64,000 nt of DNA from Sequoia sempervirens (lineage: Eukaryota > Streptophyta > Pinopsida > Cupressales > Cupressaceae), in contig VDFB02254934.1 of NCBI GenBank assembly GCA_007258455.2, positions 34,369-98,368 on the forward strand. The letters run 5' to 3'. Shown here piece by piece: positions 48,086-59,570 of this stretch. The notes below the pieces were generated by a model. That model was not told the DNA's origin. It saw only the letters and a list, made by a program, of their open reading frames with translations, and made no database searches. How positions within the stretch are numbered: the stretch's first letter is position 1; each line of letters starts with the position of its first letter. The position numbers were made by a program, and so were the translations under genes.

Positions 48086-50220
48086 AGTGAATGAAATGAC
48101 TCTTAATATATAAATTAAGTAATGACTCTAAACCCATATTTTCCACCAATTAAAATCCACTAATAGCTCTCAAAACTCCAAAATTGCATTTGTGGCTTCT
48201 CCCTAAATTTTGTCAAGGTACAACTCCCTCACTAGATTTTCAATGAAGTAATCTAACCTAAAGGAAATGACATGTGGTTTTAACTATAAAGTGGAAAAGG
48301 TGACTAATGGTAGCTCATAAATATGAAAATAATGCGGAAGTAGAGGGCATAACCATTTATAATCAACATAAAGATTGGAAATTCATGAATATGAAATCCA
48401 ACTAATGAAAATAAACTAGACTGGAATAAATAAATGACATATAGCTCATCTTTCAAAGGAGACATGACTATATTGTATGCATAATACCAAGATTAACATA
48501 CTTGACATCATTTAATTCATAACACATTGATTACAAGATTTTATAGTCTACAATATATGTTATTGCTTCTTGATAACACCCATAGGTGTATCCAAAAAGA
48601 TAAAAGTCCCTTATGTCCTTTTTCACTTCAAATTTATAATATGGCTAAAGCCATAGGATAGGCACCAAAACTATTACTAAATTAGCAACTTCTTATATTC
48701 CAAACTATCCTTGGGAAATTGGTAAGAATAATCAAAATTTTGTAGGGGAATAGGTATCAACAAAGAAAATTGATCATAACCCTAGCAATAGCCACCAAAG
48801 GACCAATCACTCCACCAACCTTTAATACATAGCATAAGGATATCAAGAAGTGGCATGTGTGAGCTTCCTGATAGGAAATTCTAATTCAAGTTGACACAAA
48901 CCAACCATAAATATGAATTAAATTAACATATTATCAAGCTCAGAAGAATGTGTCCATGTCTAATAAAAAATCTATAAATTCAACCAGTGTAACCTTTCTC
49001 CCACAATTAATTGCATTCAACATGATGAGCTCCCAAAGTGATGGAAATTCTACTAATGACTATATTATCCTAGAGGAAATTGAGTGGAGTCCATTGTTTA
49101 GGCACACTTTTGACTAGCTAAAAGATATCTTCATGGTGCAAAGAAAAGTGGAGGAGGAAGTGCTCCAAAGTATCCTTGGCGAGGTGTTTCTGAGCCAAGC
49201 CCATGTGTATAACACCTCTATGCTAGAGTGCTTCATCTACATAGTCATCAAGATTTTTGGTCATCGAGACTGGGGTGTGAGAGCATTCAAGTGCCTAGTT
49301 AAACGTAAATTCCATCATCGTGTCAAGGTGGTGATTAATGGACTTAGCTATTATCCCTAAATTGGATTAATAGCTAACACCATCTGCATTTTGTCTACTA
49401 TCCAAAATGAGACTCTGGAGGAGGCCATGGCTCTGATGCACACAAGAGTGGAAAGGAATGATATGGGACTGTTCATACAATTCCTCCATTTACATGAAAA
49501 TCTACTGTCACTGGCTCAAATTGAACACCTGTAGATTTTCACTGAGAGTGTCTGTGTTTTGATGTTTTCTTTATGTACTTGAAATGAAATTTCTTTTTTT
49601 GCCTCTTTTTGTGTCCGCCACCTAGATTTTGTAATTGTACCAAGTGGTTTTGGCTATGCTAGTACATATATAAAAACATATACATATATAAATAAAAAAT
49701 CTCTTTTTTATTCTATTTATGTTTTTACATGTATGGCTCCATTGTTCCTTGTTCATATCATGCTTGGAAAATGTTGGTTTTCTTCTGTATTATGCATTAG
49801 CTAATAATCATACTGGCTATAATTGTGTTAATCAATAAAAACTCATCTTAGGAAAAAAATTGGTGATTCATAGAACCCAATAAAACCCCTCCCAAGTTCA
49901 AGATAATCTAAATAATATCACTTGAGGCATAACTTCTGGGTGAAGCTTTGAAACTCTGACTCATGACCCATCACTAGACTTACTAACATCCATACATCCA
50001 CTTGGGAGAATAATAATGTACAAACATGGTGGGAAAACACCACCCGATGAAGGATAAATAATATAGGCGGCAAAACAAGAGGTTCGATGAACATAGAAAA
50101 ACCCCACCCAAGTTCAAAAAGAATAACAAAAGAACACCCAAACATAAATTGGGTATAGGACTTAGATGAAAAGAAAGATAGCATCATAAATTAAAGTTAA
50201 GGAAAATTTTATGGGTAACA
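48086..50220 (+). mobile_element. 2.1-kb insertion of unknown type in the copia A LTR
   Basis: Inferred from LTR alignment: the copia LTR is interrupted for about 2,135 bases, flanked by GTAGTTGTT and GTAGCTATT (7 of 9 identical), possibly a target duplication. No terminal inverted repeats, LTRs or RT motifs are visible. It contains the ORF at 49,022-49,534. 48,086-49,021 and 49,535-50,220 are AT-rich and hold nothing recognised. Orientation follows the ORF. Confidence 0.4.
49022..49534 (+). pseudogene. Unidentified 170-codon ORF with two stops
   Basis: ATG at 49,022, TAG at 49,532-49,534. Internal stops lie near 49,119 (TAG) and 49,358 (TAA). The sequence has normal protein composition and higher GC than its surroundings: IEWSPLFRHTF, VEEEVLQSILGEVFLSQAHV, FGHRDWGVRAFKCLV, and a helical end LSLAQIEHL. 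I recognise no domain. A T-rich, LTR- or UTR-like stretch follows. It could be a small transposon-encoded protein or a captured host exon. Confidence 0.4.
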
Positions 50221-50387
50221 GTAGCTATTGTCAAAGTTGATTATTAGATGTAATTGATGTCATCAAAGAATATAAGATTTGAAGAAGTTCATGATTGCAT
50301 GTCATTCCTTATCAAAGAGGAGGATAATTGAAGAATTTCATGGTTGTATGTCATGCCTTATAAAATAAGTATTCTTGTTGATGTCTA
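50221..50387 (+). repeat. Continuation of copia A 5' LTR with 48-bp repeats
   Basis: Matches 59,676-59,900: repeated units with GAAGTTCATGATTG and CATGCCTTAT. It carries about two and a half units where the 3' LTR has four. Ends at TCTA where MITE copy 2 begins. Confidence 0.65.
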
Positions 50388-51181
50388 GGGTATGTGTAGG
50401 ATCATCATAGAAAAAACAACCCTTAAGTGGCAAGAAATCTAGAAAAAGTAGAGTTAGACAACTTGATGTAAACATTTGAATAAGTTATCTACATTATTTA
50501 AAAAATATTTAAGAATAGAATCTATACCAAATTGAATTTAGTGTCTAAACTACTAGGCTTTTTTTAAGAAACAAAAATCTATTTGGTGGAAATTTGAAAT
50601 TTTAATGCAGTAGTACATAAATTTTAGGGAAAAAATAAGAAGTAGGCATCTATCTGACCACCCTAACCACAATAAAATTATAATATTCTTTTCTAAGATT
50701 TTATATATAAGTATAGGACTCATGTCCCAATGTGATACATATTTTTAGTAATTTTTTCCAAGGAAATAAATAATTATGAATTTTTTATTACAACTTTCAA
50801 AAAATATAAAAACTTGTATGTCTGACCACCTTAACTTGGTCAAAACTTCATGAAATTCATCTTTTTTAATCCTATACTATACAAAGCATAGAATGTGACA
50901 CATGTTTTAGATTCAAAAAATGTGATATCATTTGAAAGCTATAGATGTTTTTCAATTATCCTATGAATTAGGAATTTAGTCGTAATTCAAATAGAAAATG
51001 AATAATAATTATTTATTAAACTCAAAGTAAAGCATAATTTATATTGATAGAAAGTTGACAATCTCCTTTAAAAACCCTTTTCATTTCATCAAATTTGGGT
51101 TAAAGAAAGTCATTAGCCACATGCCCTACACATACCCATCATATCATCACTTTTTGGCCCATTATGATCTTGCACATACCC
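50388..51181 (+). mobile_element. MITE copy 2, family GGGTATGTG
   Basis: 794 bp. Left end GGGTATGTGTAGGATCATCA, right end ATGATCTTGCACATACCC. Same internal order as copy 1, with the internal section that copy 1 lacks. Flanks TCTA and TTCA do not form a clear target duplication. Confidence 0.85.
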
Positions 51182-52247
51182 TTCATATAATGCATTATTA
51201 CTATTAGTAGAGTTATTTTCATAATGATATATTCAGATGAGGATTAGAAGTATGAATATGTATCATGCTCTTTTCTAATATTACTGATAATATATGTGTT
51301 GCTAAAAGGAAATTCTAGTCACCAAAATTTGCTCAAATGATACTGGTTTAGGAAGCTATATTGATGTTTTTTGGGATAATGTTCTATATTCATTTATTCT
51401 TTTAGCTATAATCTTGTAGTTTGGTATTCAATGTTAATGCTATGTGTACATTGCACTCTTATATTTTTAGGTCACCTATGTTGTTGAGGAGTTTCTTGTG
51501 AATTATAGAACATCGGTAGTGTTGCTAGTTATCTATACTAGTTCAAGAACTACCCCATATGTTCTCTACATTAATGTCTCTACTCCTGCAGCTTGGTGAA
51601 TATGCTTATAATTTGTGTGCAATTTCTTATTTCTAATATAATATGTTAAAGTGGTTTTCAATCTGTTCTACAAATGTTACATCATCTAGTTATGTATTTT
51701 ATGTTTCTAGAATAGAGTTTTATATAATTTTTTGGTTTGTGGTGGTTGTTGATGGCACTAAATTATGAAAGAAGAGTATGGAAGTGATGTCAGATGCTCA
51801 AGTAACATCCCTAACTAATCTACATGTTAATACAACACTTTGGTGTCACATTATGTCTTGAGTTAGACTTCTAGGTTACTTGTGGATATCTGGATGACAT
51901 ATCTTGTTCCTTTTTTAGGCCATGTGTTCAAATGGAGACTATGCTAGAAATGAAAAATGTGTCATGATGGATTTGGGTTATGGCTTATTCTATTTCGGAC
52001 CACTTCAAGTATATTTAATTGAAATAGTTTTTATAGGATGGTTGGTTATTTGCTTCAATGTTTCATCCACACATCTCCTTGATGCCAACTTAGGTTGATG
52101 TCTACTTACATGCAAATTATTTTTTATTACATTGAAATAAGTGTTAAGTTTTCTTATGGTCCTCTGTATCCTCAGGATAGGACTATATTATGCATTAGTG
52201 GCCAACACATTAAATATATTGTTTATTCTCTTCCTCGTTGACCTTTT
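51182..52247. other. Unassigned DNA between two inverted MITE copies
   Basis: About 1.07 kb, T-rich, no ORF. Could be copia A LTR sequence or another insertion; it does not match the 3' LTR by eye. Confidence 0.4.
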
Positions 52248-53025
52248 GGGTATGTGCAAGATCATGATGGACCAAAAAGTGGCAATATGATGGGTATTTG
52301 TATGGTATGTTGCTAAAAATTTGATGAAATGAAAAGGGTTTTTAAAGGAGATTCCTAGCTTTCCACCAATATAAATTATGTTGTACTTTAAATTTAATAA
52401 ATAGTTATTATTCATTTTTTATTTGAATTGTGACTAAAGTCTTGATTGATAGGTTGATTAAAAAACATCTATAGCTTTCAAACAGTACCACTTTTTTGGA
52501 ATCCACAACATGCATCACATTCTATGATTCACATACTATAGGATTAAAAAAAAAAAAGAATTTCATGAAGTTTTGACCAAGGTAGCTAGACATACAAGTT
52601 TTTATACTTTTGAAAAGTTGTAATAAAAAATTCATAGTTAATTATTTACTTGGAAAAAAATTGCAAAAGAATATGAATCACATCTAGACATGAGTCCTCT
52701 ACTGATTTCTAAAATCTTATTAAAAAATATTATCATTTTATTGTGGTTAGGGTGGTTAGACAGAAACCTACTTCTTATTTTTTCCCTAAAATTCAAGTAC
52801 TACTACATTTAAATTTCAAATTTTCACCAAATATATATATTTTTTAAAAATAAACCTAGTAGTTTAAAAACTACATTCAATTTTCTACAAATTATATTCT
52901 TACATATTTTTGAAATAATATACATAACTTAATCAAAATTTTACGTCAAGTTGCCTAACTCTGATTTTTCTAAATTTTTTGCCACTTGAGGGCCTATTTT
53001 TTCCATGATGATCCTGCACATACCC
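52248..53025 (-). mobile_element. MITE copy 3, family GGGTATGTG, inverted
   Basis: 778 bp in reverse orientation to copy 2. On the plus strand it starts GGGTATGTGCAAGATCATGA, then CCAAAAAGTGGC, and ends ATGATCCTGCACATACCC. No target duplication seen (TTTT / TAAT). Confidence 0.85.
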
Positions 53026-53491
53026 TAATTAAAGAGTTGAAGTGTTTGGTGGATAGAAATGTAACATATTTTTAGGTGAAACTAGATGGAGATGTGTAAA
53101 TGTCTGAAGAAGTGTATGTGTGAATCATATTAAATATCCAAAAGAGATGGTGCTAAATATTTTAAAAGGAAAAATTAATTATGCTTGAACATATTAGTCA
53201 ATAGAGATTTGTTTTCACATTCTTTGTAATTCTCTCTAATTCATATTATATCTTTCTCTGAGATAGTGAATCTAATTAGGTCCCTATATCTTGCTACTAG
53301 ACTTCATTTTAGTATCTTTCCCTAAGGTAATGAGTTTTCTTGCAAGTCTTTTTGGTAGTGAGCATTATATTATGAGTTAACTCTCACTGTGTTTGTTCCC
53401 TCATTGGGTTTTCCATGTACATTAGGTCTCCTTCTTGTATCAAATTCAAGTTCCTCCGTAGAAGCCTAACAACTTAAGGAAAGGATTAGGG
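53026..53491 (+). other. End of copia A 5' LTR and leader, with primer-binding site
   Basis: GGGTTTTCC (near 53,407) is typical of plant copia LTR ends. TTGTATCAAATTC at 53,434-53,446 resembles the initiator-methionine primer site TGGTATCAGAGC with decay. Gag starts 45 bases later. Confidence 0.5.
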
Positions 53492-54337
53492 ATGGAACAT
53501 GATTTTTCATACAAGGGTATTAGGTTTGATGGGACTAATTATTCCTAATGGAAAATGAGAATGGAAGGGAAACTAAACTCTCCTATTTTTGTTCTCTGGT
53601 AATCATTCAAAAGTGTTCGTGTCGCTTCTACCACACCTATTATAGATCCTATCAAAATTAGATTATACGAATGAAATGCTAAAGCCAAGAATTCTTTTCT
53701 ATATGGAATAGTTGACTAAGACTTATTAAAGGTGATGAACTATAGATTTACCAATGATAATTGGTATATTTCAATAGTATCTATGAATGAGATTTTAAAG
53801 TTAAGAAAACCAAGATATAGATATCCAAGAGTAGATTTGATACTTTTTTGATGATAGATGATAAAGATATTACATGTTATATGCTCCAGGTTGAAGAATT
53901 TTGTATTAGCATTATTGGTCTTTGTGGAGAAGTGATAAACGTGAAATTGTGATAATTTTTTGAGATATATCCCAAAATATTATAGTCATAATATATTTTC
54001 CATTAAATAATCTAAAGACTTGGATCTATATTCAGTTGAGGAAATGTCTGGTACTCTCACTAATTTTGAAATGAGATATTTTCGTAAAGATGTTTCAAAG
54101 AAAGAATATGCATTCACAGGTAATAAAAATATTGAAGATCAGGCTCTTGATAAAAATGGGGACCTTGATGATGTTGAAGCTAAATTTATGAGGAGACTTG
54201 AGAATGGTACTAGAAAATAAAAAGGTAAGTTACCCATTAAATATTTCAATTGTGAAAGTATAGGTAATTTTTCATCCAAATGTCCATACAAAGAATCGGT
54301 TGATGATAACAAAAGATAGAAGATTAAAATAATTTTG
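53492..54337 (+). pseudogene. Ty1/copia element A gag
   Basis: Start MEHDFSYKGIRFDGTNYS at 53,492 with WKMRM just after a stop. Many stops and frameshifts follow. The later part (54,020-54,220) has FEMRYF and VEAKFMRRLENGTRK. A degenerate nucleocapsid knuckle FNCESIGNFSSKCPYK lies at 54,244-54,291, lacking its first Cys (Tyr) and its His. Domain order and spacing match plant copia elements of the Tork or TNT kind. Confidence 0.7.
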
Positions 54338-55237
54338 TATTCTCAGGATGGAAGTTTCTCTTATGAATATGATAATGATTCAAATGATGAATCCCTATTC
54401 ATAACTTTTAATGGAAAAAATAACAATAATAATGAATGGAAAAGGTTTGGTACCTTACTAAACAAAAGGGCCAATGAAACATCAATGGTAGTATGGACTA
54501 TATTTCATGCAAAGGAAGAAGTTAATTTTTTGGGTAATTCATAGTGGTTTTTCTCACCACATGAATGGTGATAGAAGTAAGTTCATCACTCTCAAAAATA
54601 TCAAAGGTGGATTTTTTATGTTTGGTGATGAAAAGTCAACACAAATATAATGAAAAGGAGATATAATAATTGATGGAAATAATAAAATTGAATATTTCCT
54701 ATATGTCAAAGGTATAAAAAAAATATCCTAAGTGTAAGAAAAATGTTCAATAGAGGTTACAAATTTACATTTCATGCTAATGGATACTAAATCTGAATGG
54801 AAATTTCTAGAAAAATTCTTGAAGGAACAACAAAAATGGGGCATAAGAGAATGTGGCATAAAAGAATGGGGCACATCAACTTTGAGAACATTGTAAGGAT
54901 AAATTCCTCCCATACAAGGATAGATTAACCAAAGATAACCAAGCTTGAAAACACATTGTGTAGAGAATGTCGGATGGGAAATAAAACTAATAATAGTTTC
55001 AAAATAAAGGAATTATGTATTTCAATGCTATTAGAGTTGATTCACACTAACTTATGCATACCTACAAGGATAATGAGCCAACATGGTGAAAGTTACTTTA
55101 TTTTTCTTCTAGATGATTACACACGAATAAATTACGTTACTTTCTTAAAAGAGAAATCATAAGCCTTTTATAAGTTTAAGATCTTTAAAGAAAAAGTAGA
55201 AAATTAAGTGCATGCTAGAATCTAATATTTAAGGTCA
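54338..55237 (+). pseudogene. Copia A protease, pre-integrase and start of integrase
   Basis: A protease remnant at 54,534-54,610 reads IHSGFSHHMNG, with His (54,540-54,542) instead of the catalytic Asp. The pre-integrase part WHKRMGHINFENI (from about 54,853) and CRECRMGNK (54,960) form the HHCC zinc region. The core begins ELIHTNLC, where Asn at 55,049-55,051 replaces the first catalytic Asp, then FIFLLDDYTR and FKIFKEKVEN. The frame is broken at YLRS by MITE copy 4, just at the second catalytic motif. Confidence 0.75.
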
Positions 55238-56034
55238 GGGTATGTGTAGGATCATCATGGAAAAAATAGGCTCTTAAGTTGAAAAAAGTTCAGAAAAATT
55301 AGAGTTAGGCAACTTGCTGTAAAAATTTGAATAAGTTATCTATATTATTTCCAAAATATGTAAGAATAGAATGTGTAGAAAATTGAATGTAGATTGTAAA
55401 CTACTTTCTTTTCTTTTTTTTTTAAATCTATTTGGTGAAAATTTTAAATTTCAATGCAATAGTACTTAAATTGTAGGGAAAACAAAAGAAGTAGGTGTTT
55501 GTCTGACCACCGTAGCCACAATAAGATGATAATATTTTTTTATAAGATTTGAGATATAAGTAGAGGACTCATATCTAGATGTGATGCATATTTTTTGGCA
55601 ATTTGTTTCCAACTAAATAATTAATTATGAATTTTTACAACTTTTAAAAAATATAAAAACTTGTATGTCTGACACCTTAACTTGGTAAAAACTTCATGAA
55701 ATTCAATTTTCCTTTTTTGAATCTTATAGCATGTGAAGCATAGAATGTGACACATGTTTTAGATTCAAAAACTATGATACCATTTGAAATTTGTAGATGT
55801 TTATCAATCATCCTATCAATCAGGACTTTAGTCATAAGTCAAATAGAAAATGAATAATAATTATTAATTAAATTCAAAGTAAAGCATAATTTATATTGGT
55901 TGAAATTTGATAATATCCTTTAAAAACCCTTTTTGTTTCTTCAAATTCGGGTAAAACAAAAGTCGTCAGCCACATACCCTACACATGCCCATCATATCGC
56001 CACTTTTTGGCCCATCATGATCCTGCACATACCC
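55238..56034 (+). mobile_element. MITE copy 4, family GGGTATGTG, in copia A integrase
   Basis: 797 bp, GGGTATGTGTAGGATCATCA to ATGATCCTGCACATACCC. GTCA on both sides (55,234-55,237 and 56,035-56,038). Taking out the element and one GTCA puts the integrase frame back in register across the LRS / GG motif, which supports a true 4-bp target duplication. Its left part shares unique variants with copy 5 (TAGGCTCTTAAGTTG). Confidence 0.9.
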
Positions 56035-56038
56035 GTCA

Positions 56039-56322
56039 CAAAGAGGAGGTAGTTTTACTACATATGAATGTAAAATGTTTTGTAAATATCATGGAATTGA
56101 GTGAATTTTTTATTCTCTTAAAACCCATCAACAAGATGGTATATGTGAAAGAAAAATATAACTATGCAAGAAATGGCTTGAACAATGATGAAAGATGGTG
56201 ACCTATAAGATGTGTATAGGAAGGAAGCAATTCATACTATTATATATTTGGTCAATAGAGTGAAGCTAAGGGTCAATAACAATAAAACCCCTTATGATCT
56301 ATGGTATGGAATATCTCCTACT
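56039..56322 (+). pseudogene. Copia A integrase, middle part
   Basis: The core continues after MITE copy 4 in several frames: the ERKN segment with the catalytic Glu (near 56,148), MQEMA, and later VNRVKLRVNNNKTPYDLWYG (56,250-56,310). Ends at SPT, where MITE copy 5 is inserted. Confidence 0.75.
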
Positions 56323-57329
56323 TGGTATGTGTAGGATCATGATGGGCCAAAAAGTGATGATATGTAAGTGATATGATGGCCCATGTGGCTGACGACATTT
56401 TTTTTACCCAAAATTGATGAAACGAAAATGGTTTCTAAAGGAGATTATCAACTTTCCACCAATATAAATTATGCTTTACTTTGAATTTAATAAATTATTA
56501 TTATTCATTTTCTATTTGAATTATGACTAAAGTCTTGATTTATAGGTTGATTGAAAAACATCTATAGCTTTCAAACAATGTCACTTTTTTGAATCCAAAG
56601 CATGCATCACATTCTATGCTTTACATACTATAGGATTAAAAATAATAATAATAAATTTCATGAAGTTTTGACAAAGTGAAGGTGGTTAGACATACGATTT
56701 TTTATATTTTTTTAAATTTGTAATAAAAAATTCATAATTAATTATTTACTTGGAAAAAAAATTACAAAAGAATATGCATCACATCGGCACATAAGTCCTT
56801 TATTTATATCTAAAATATTATAAAAATAATTATCATTTTATTGTGGTTAGGGTGGTCAAACAAACACCTACTTCTATTTTTCCCTGAAATTGAAGTACTG
56901 TTGCATTGAAATTTAAAATTTTCACCAAATAGATTTTTTTTATTTTTTAAAGTAGTTTAGAATCTACATTCAATTTTCTACACATTCTATTCTTACATAT
57001 TTTGGAAATAATATAGATAACTTATTCAAATTTTTATAGCAAGTTGCCTAACTCTAATTTTTCTAAACTTTTTTCAACTTAAGAGCCTATTTTTTCCATG
57101 ATGATCCTACACATACCCTGACCTTAAATATTAGATTTATTTATTTTTTTAAATAAACCTAGTAGTTTAGAAACTACATTCAATTTGATACAAATTTATT
57201 TTCTTACATATTTTTGAAATAATATAGATAACGTATTCAAATATTTACCTCAAGTTTCCTAACTCTAATTATTTTGATTTTTTTTGCCACTTAAGGGCCT
57301 TTTTCTCCATGATGATCCTGCACATACCC
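56323..57329 (-). mobile_element. MITE copy 5, hybrid, family GGGTATGTG, inverted
   Basis: A full-length reverse copy at 56,323-57,118 is followed by 19 bases that are not MITE sequence (57,119-57,137). A second, partial right end of the same family follows (about 57,138-57,329). Outer flanks TACT (56,319-56,322) and TATT (57,330-57,333) look like a decayed 4-bp target duplication; removal of the whole block rejoins copia A in frame. The 19 bases are the reverse complement of the copia sequence left of copy 4. Confidence 0.8.
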
Positions 57330-59260
57330 TATTGTTAAATAGTTTAGAATATTTGGAAATAGATGACACATCTAGAGATGATGGTGATTATGGAAAGCTT
57401 GATTCCAAATGTGATGAAGGAATCTTTCATGATTATTCTACTATGAGCAAGGAATATAGATGCTACAAAAAGATACTGGGGAAGATGATTGAAAGTATAA
57501 ATGTAAAAGTAGATGAATATTTCTATCAAATATCTCTTGAAACTAAAGTCTTTAGATTTGATATGTTCCCCTAGATTGAAAAATAAGAAGAAGAAGATGA
57601 AACTAAATAGAAAAAAAGAAAGGGAACTAGAACTAGTGAAGACTCCCAATACTCTAGCAAAATATCTGCAGAATAATCACTCTACAAATTGGATCATTTG
57701 AGACAAGGATGAAGGTATACTAACTAGGAGGAATTTTTCAAGAGCTAGTGAGCAAGTAATTATGTGTTTTTTGTCAAAAGTTGAGAAGAAAAATGAAAAT
57801 TCCATCAAAGATGAAAATGGGATAAAAGCATTAGAAGAACAATTAGATCATATTGAGAAGAAGGAAACTTGGGAAATGGTTCCAAGACTTGATCATAAGA
57901 ATGCGATAGGAACAAAGCGGGTGTTTCGAAATAAGCTAAATGAGGAAGGTGAAGTTTTATAAAAAAAAAGTCCAAATTATATTCACAAGTAGAAGGCATT
58001 GACATTGAGGGGCATTTTTCTCTAGTAGCCAAAATGGAAGCTATGAGAATTTTTTATGCACTTATTGCGCATAATAAATTTAAAGTATATCAAATGGATG
58101 TCAAGTAAAATTCTTTGAATGGTTATCTATAGGAAGAAGTATACATTGAGCAACCAGATGGCTTTGAGTTTTTGAATATTTTTATATGGTTTGTAGACTC
58201 AAAATTCATATATATGGTCTCAAGCAAGCTCCCAAAGCTTGGTATGCATGACTAGATAACTATCTACTTCAACAATAATTTTGTAAGGGTAATGTAGACA
58301 ATAATCTATATATTAAAGTTTAGGAAGATAACTTTTTCACTATAGTTGTGTGTATTGATGACATCATATTTGGTGGAGATGATGATATATATAAGAGGTT
58401 TATAGAGGAGGTACAAAAGGATTTTAAATGTCAATGATTTGTGAGCTATCATTTCTCCTTGGTCCTTAAATTATTTAGCAAAATGTTGGAATTTTAATAA
58501 TTTTTGGGAATCCCTTTGGTGACTAGTTATCATCTAAGTAAATAATATGAGTCTCTAGAGGTTGATCAAACTCTCTATAGGTCTATAATTAGAGAGTTAC
58601 TATACTTAACTATTTTAGACCTGATATCATGTACGCGGTATGTTTGTTTGCTAGATTTCAAGCTAGTCCTAAGCAATCCAATGAAAAGGTTGTGAAAAGT
58701 ATTTTCAAATACCTAAAGGGTACTCTAAATTATAGGCTATACTACAAAAAGGATCAAAATTTCTCTCTCAATGCCTATATTCATGTTGATTGGGATGGTT
58801 GTGTTGATGAACGAAGAAGCACGTATGGGAGTGCATTCCTTTTGGGAGACAGATTGGTCTCATGGTTTAAATATGAAATAATTGGATTCTTTGTCCATAG
58901 CAGAAGATGGATATATTTTTGTAGCATATTATTGTACTGAAGTCCTTTAGATGAAGCTGACTTTGAACAATGTGAATGTGGTGTATGATGAACCTATTCC
59001 TATACTATGTGACAATATAAGTTATATTAATATTTTTAAGAATTTGGTAATGCCTTCAAGGACTAAACACATCTCAACCTGGTATCATTTATTGAGGTAG
59101 AAAGTTACTTAAAAATGAATTCAAAATGGAGTATGTGTAGATACAAAGGGTAAGATTATAGATATTTTACAAAGGCTCTTTCAAAGGATACTTTTGAGTA
59201 TCTGAGGTAGAAGCTAGGGATTATTGCTCCTCCTTTATCTAACTAGATACATAAGCTAGT
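57330..59260 (+). pseudogene. Copia A integrase end, reverse transcriptase and RNase H
   Basis: The post-integrase domain has CDEGIFHDYSTMSKEYRCY (57,410-57,465). RT begins ALEEQLDHIEKKETWEMVP (57,827 onward), with EVYIEQPDGFEF and LKQAPKAWYA in shifting frames. The catalytic box at 58,351-58,362 reads CIDD for YVDD. The copia RNase H end is seen as CDNISYINIFKN (59,008-59,045) and SRTKHIS. Stops and frameshifts throughout. The pol end is near 59,250. Confidence 0.8.
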
Positions 59261-59570
59261 GTGTCTTTAGAGGTGATAGATTAATGTCATATATGTTTTC
59301 TTAGAATGATGAGTGCTACCTCTAAAGGGGATCTAGTAGTAAGGGGGAGTACTAAATAAATTATGCAATTTTTGTATGTGTATGAAAAATAAGTGTTGTT
59401 GGTCAAATGGGGAGCATGTGCTACTCCATCAATAGAAGATCACTTTTACCTGTTCTCCTTAAGTCATAAAAAATTGTGTTTCCTTCTACATAAGTGTTTG
59501 GCCCTTTCTTCTTGATGTCAAATCGGATAGTGAGCAGTCTATGTTGCAATTAGTACCAAAGGGGGAGATT
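59261..59570 (+). other. Copia A 3' noncoding end with polypurine tract
   Basis: Short noncoding stretch. AAAGGGGGAGATT at 59,558-59,570, immediately before the LTR start TG, is the standard copia polypurine tract. A second purine run, AAGGGGGAGT, lies near 59,340. Confidence 0.75.

Noticed and set aside
57344..57649. 101-codon minus-strand frame with a Phe/Leu/Ser-rich, membrane-like start
   Set aside because: Antisense of copia A coding sequence and of an A-rich linker.
53492..59260. Copia A as a functional gene with MITEs as introns
   Set aside because: Frameshifts and stops lie throughout the coding parts, catalytic residues are lost in protease, integrase and RT, and the MITEs have transposon ends rather than splice sites.
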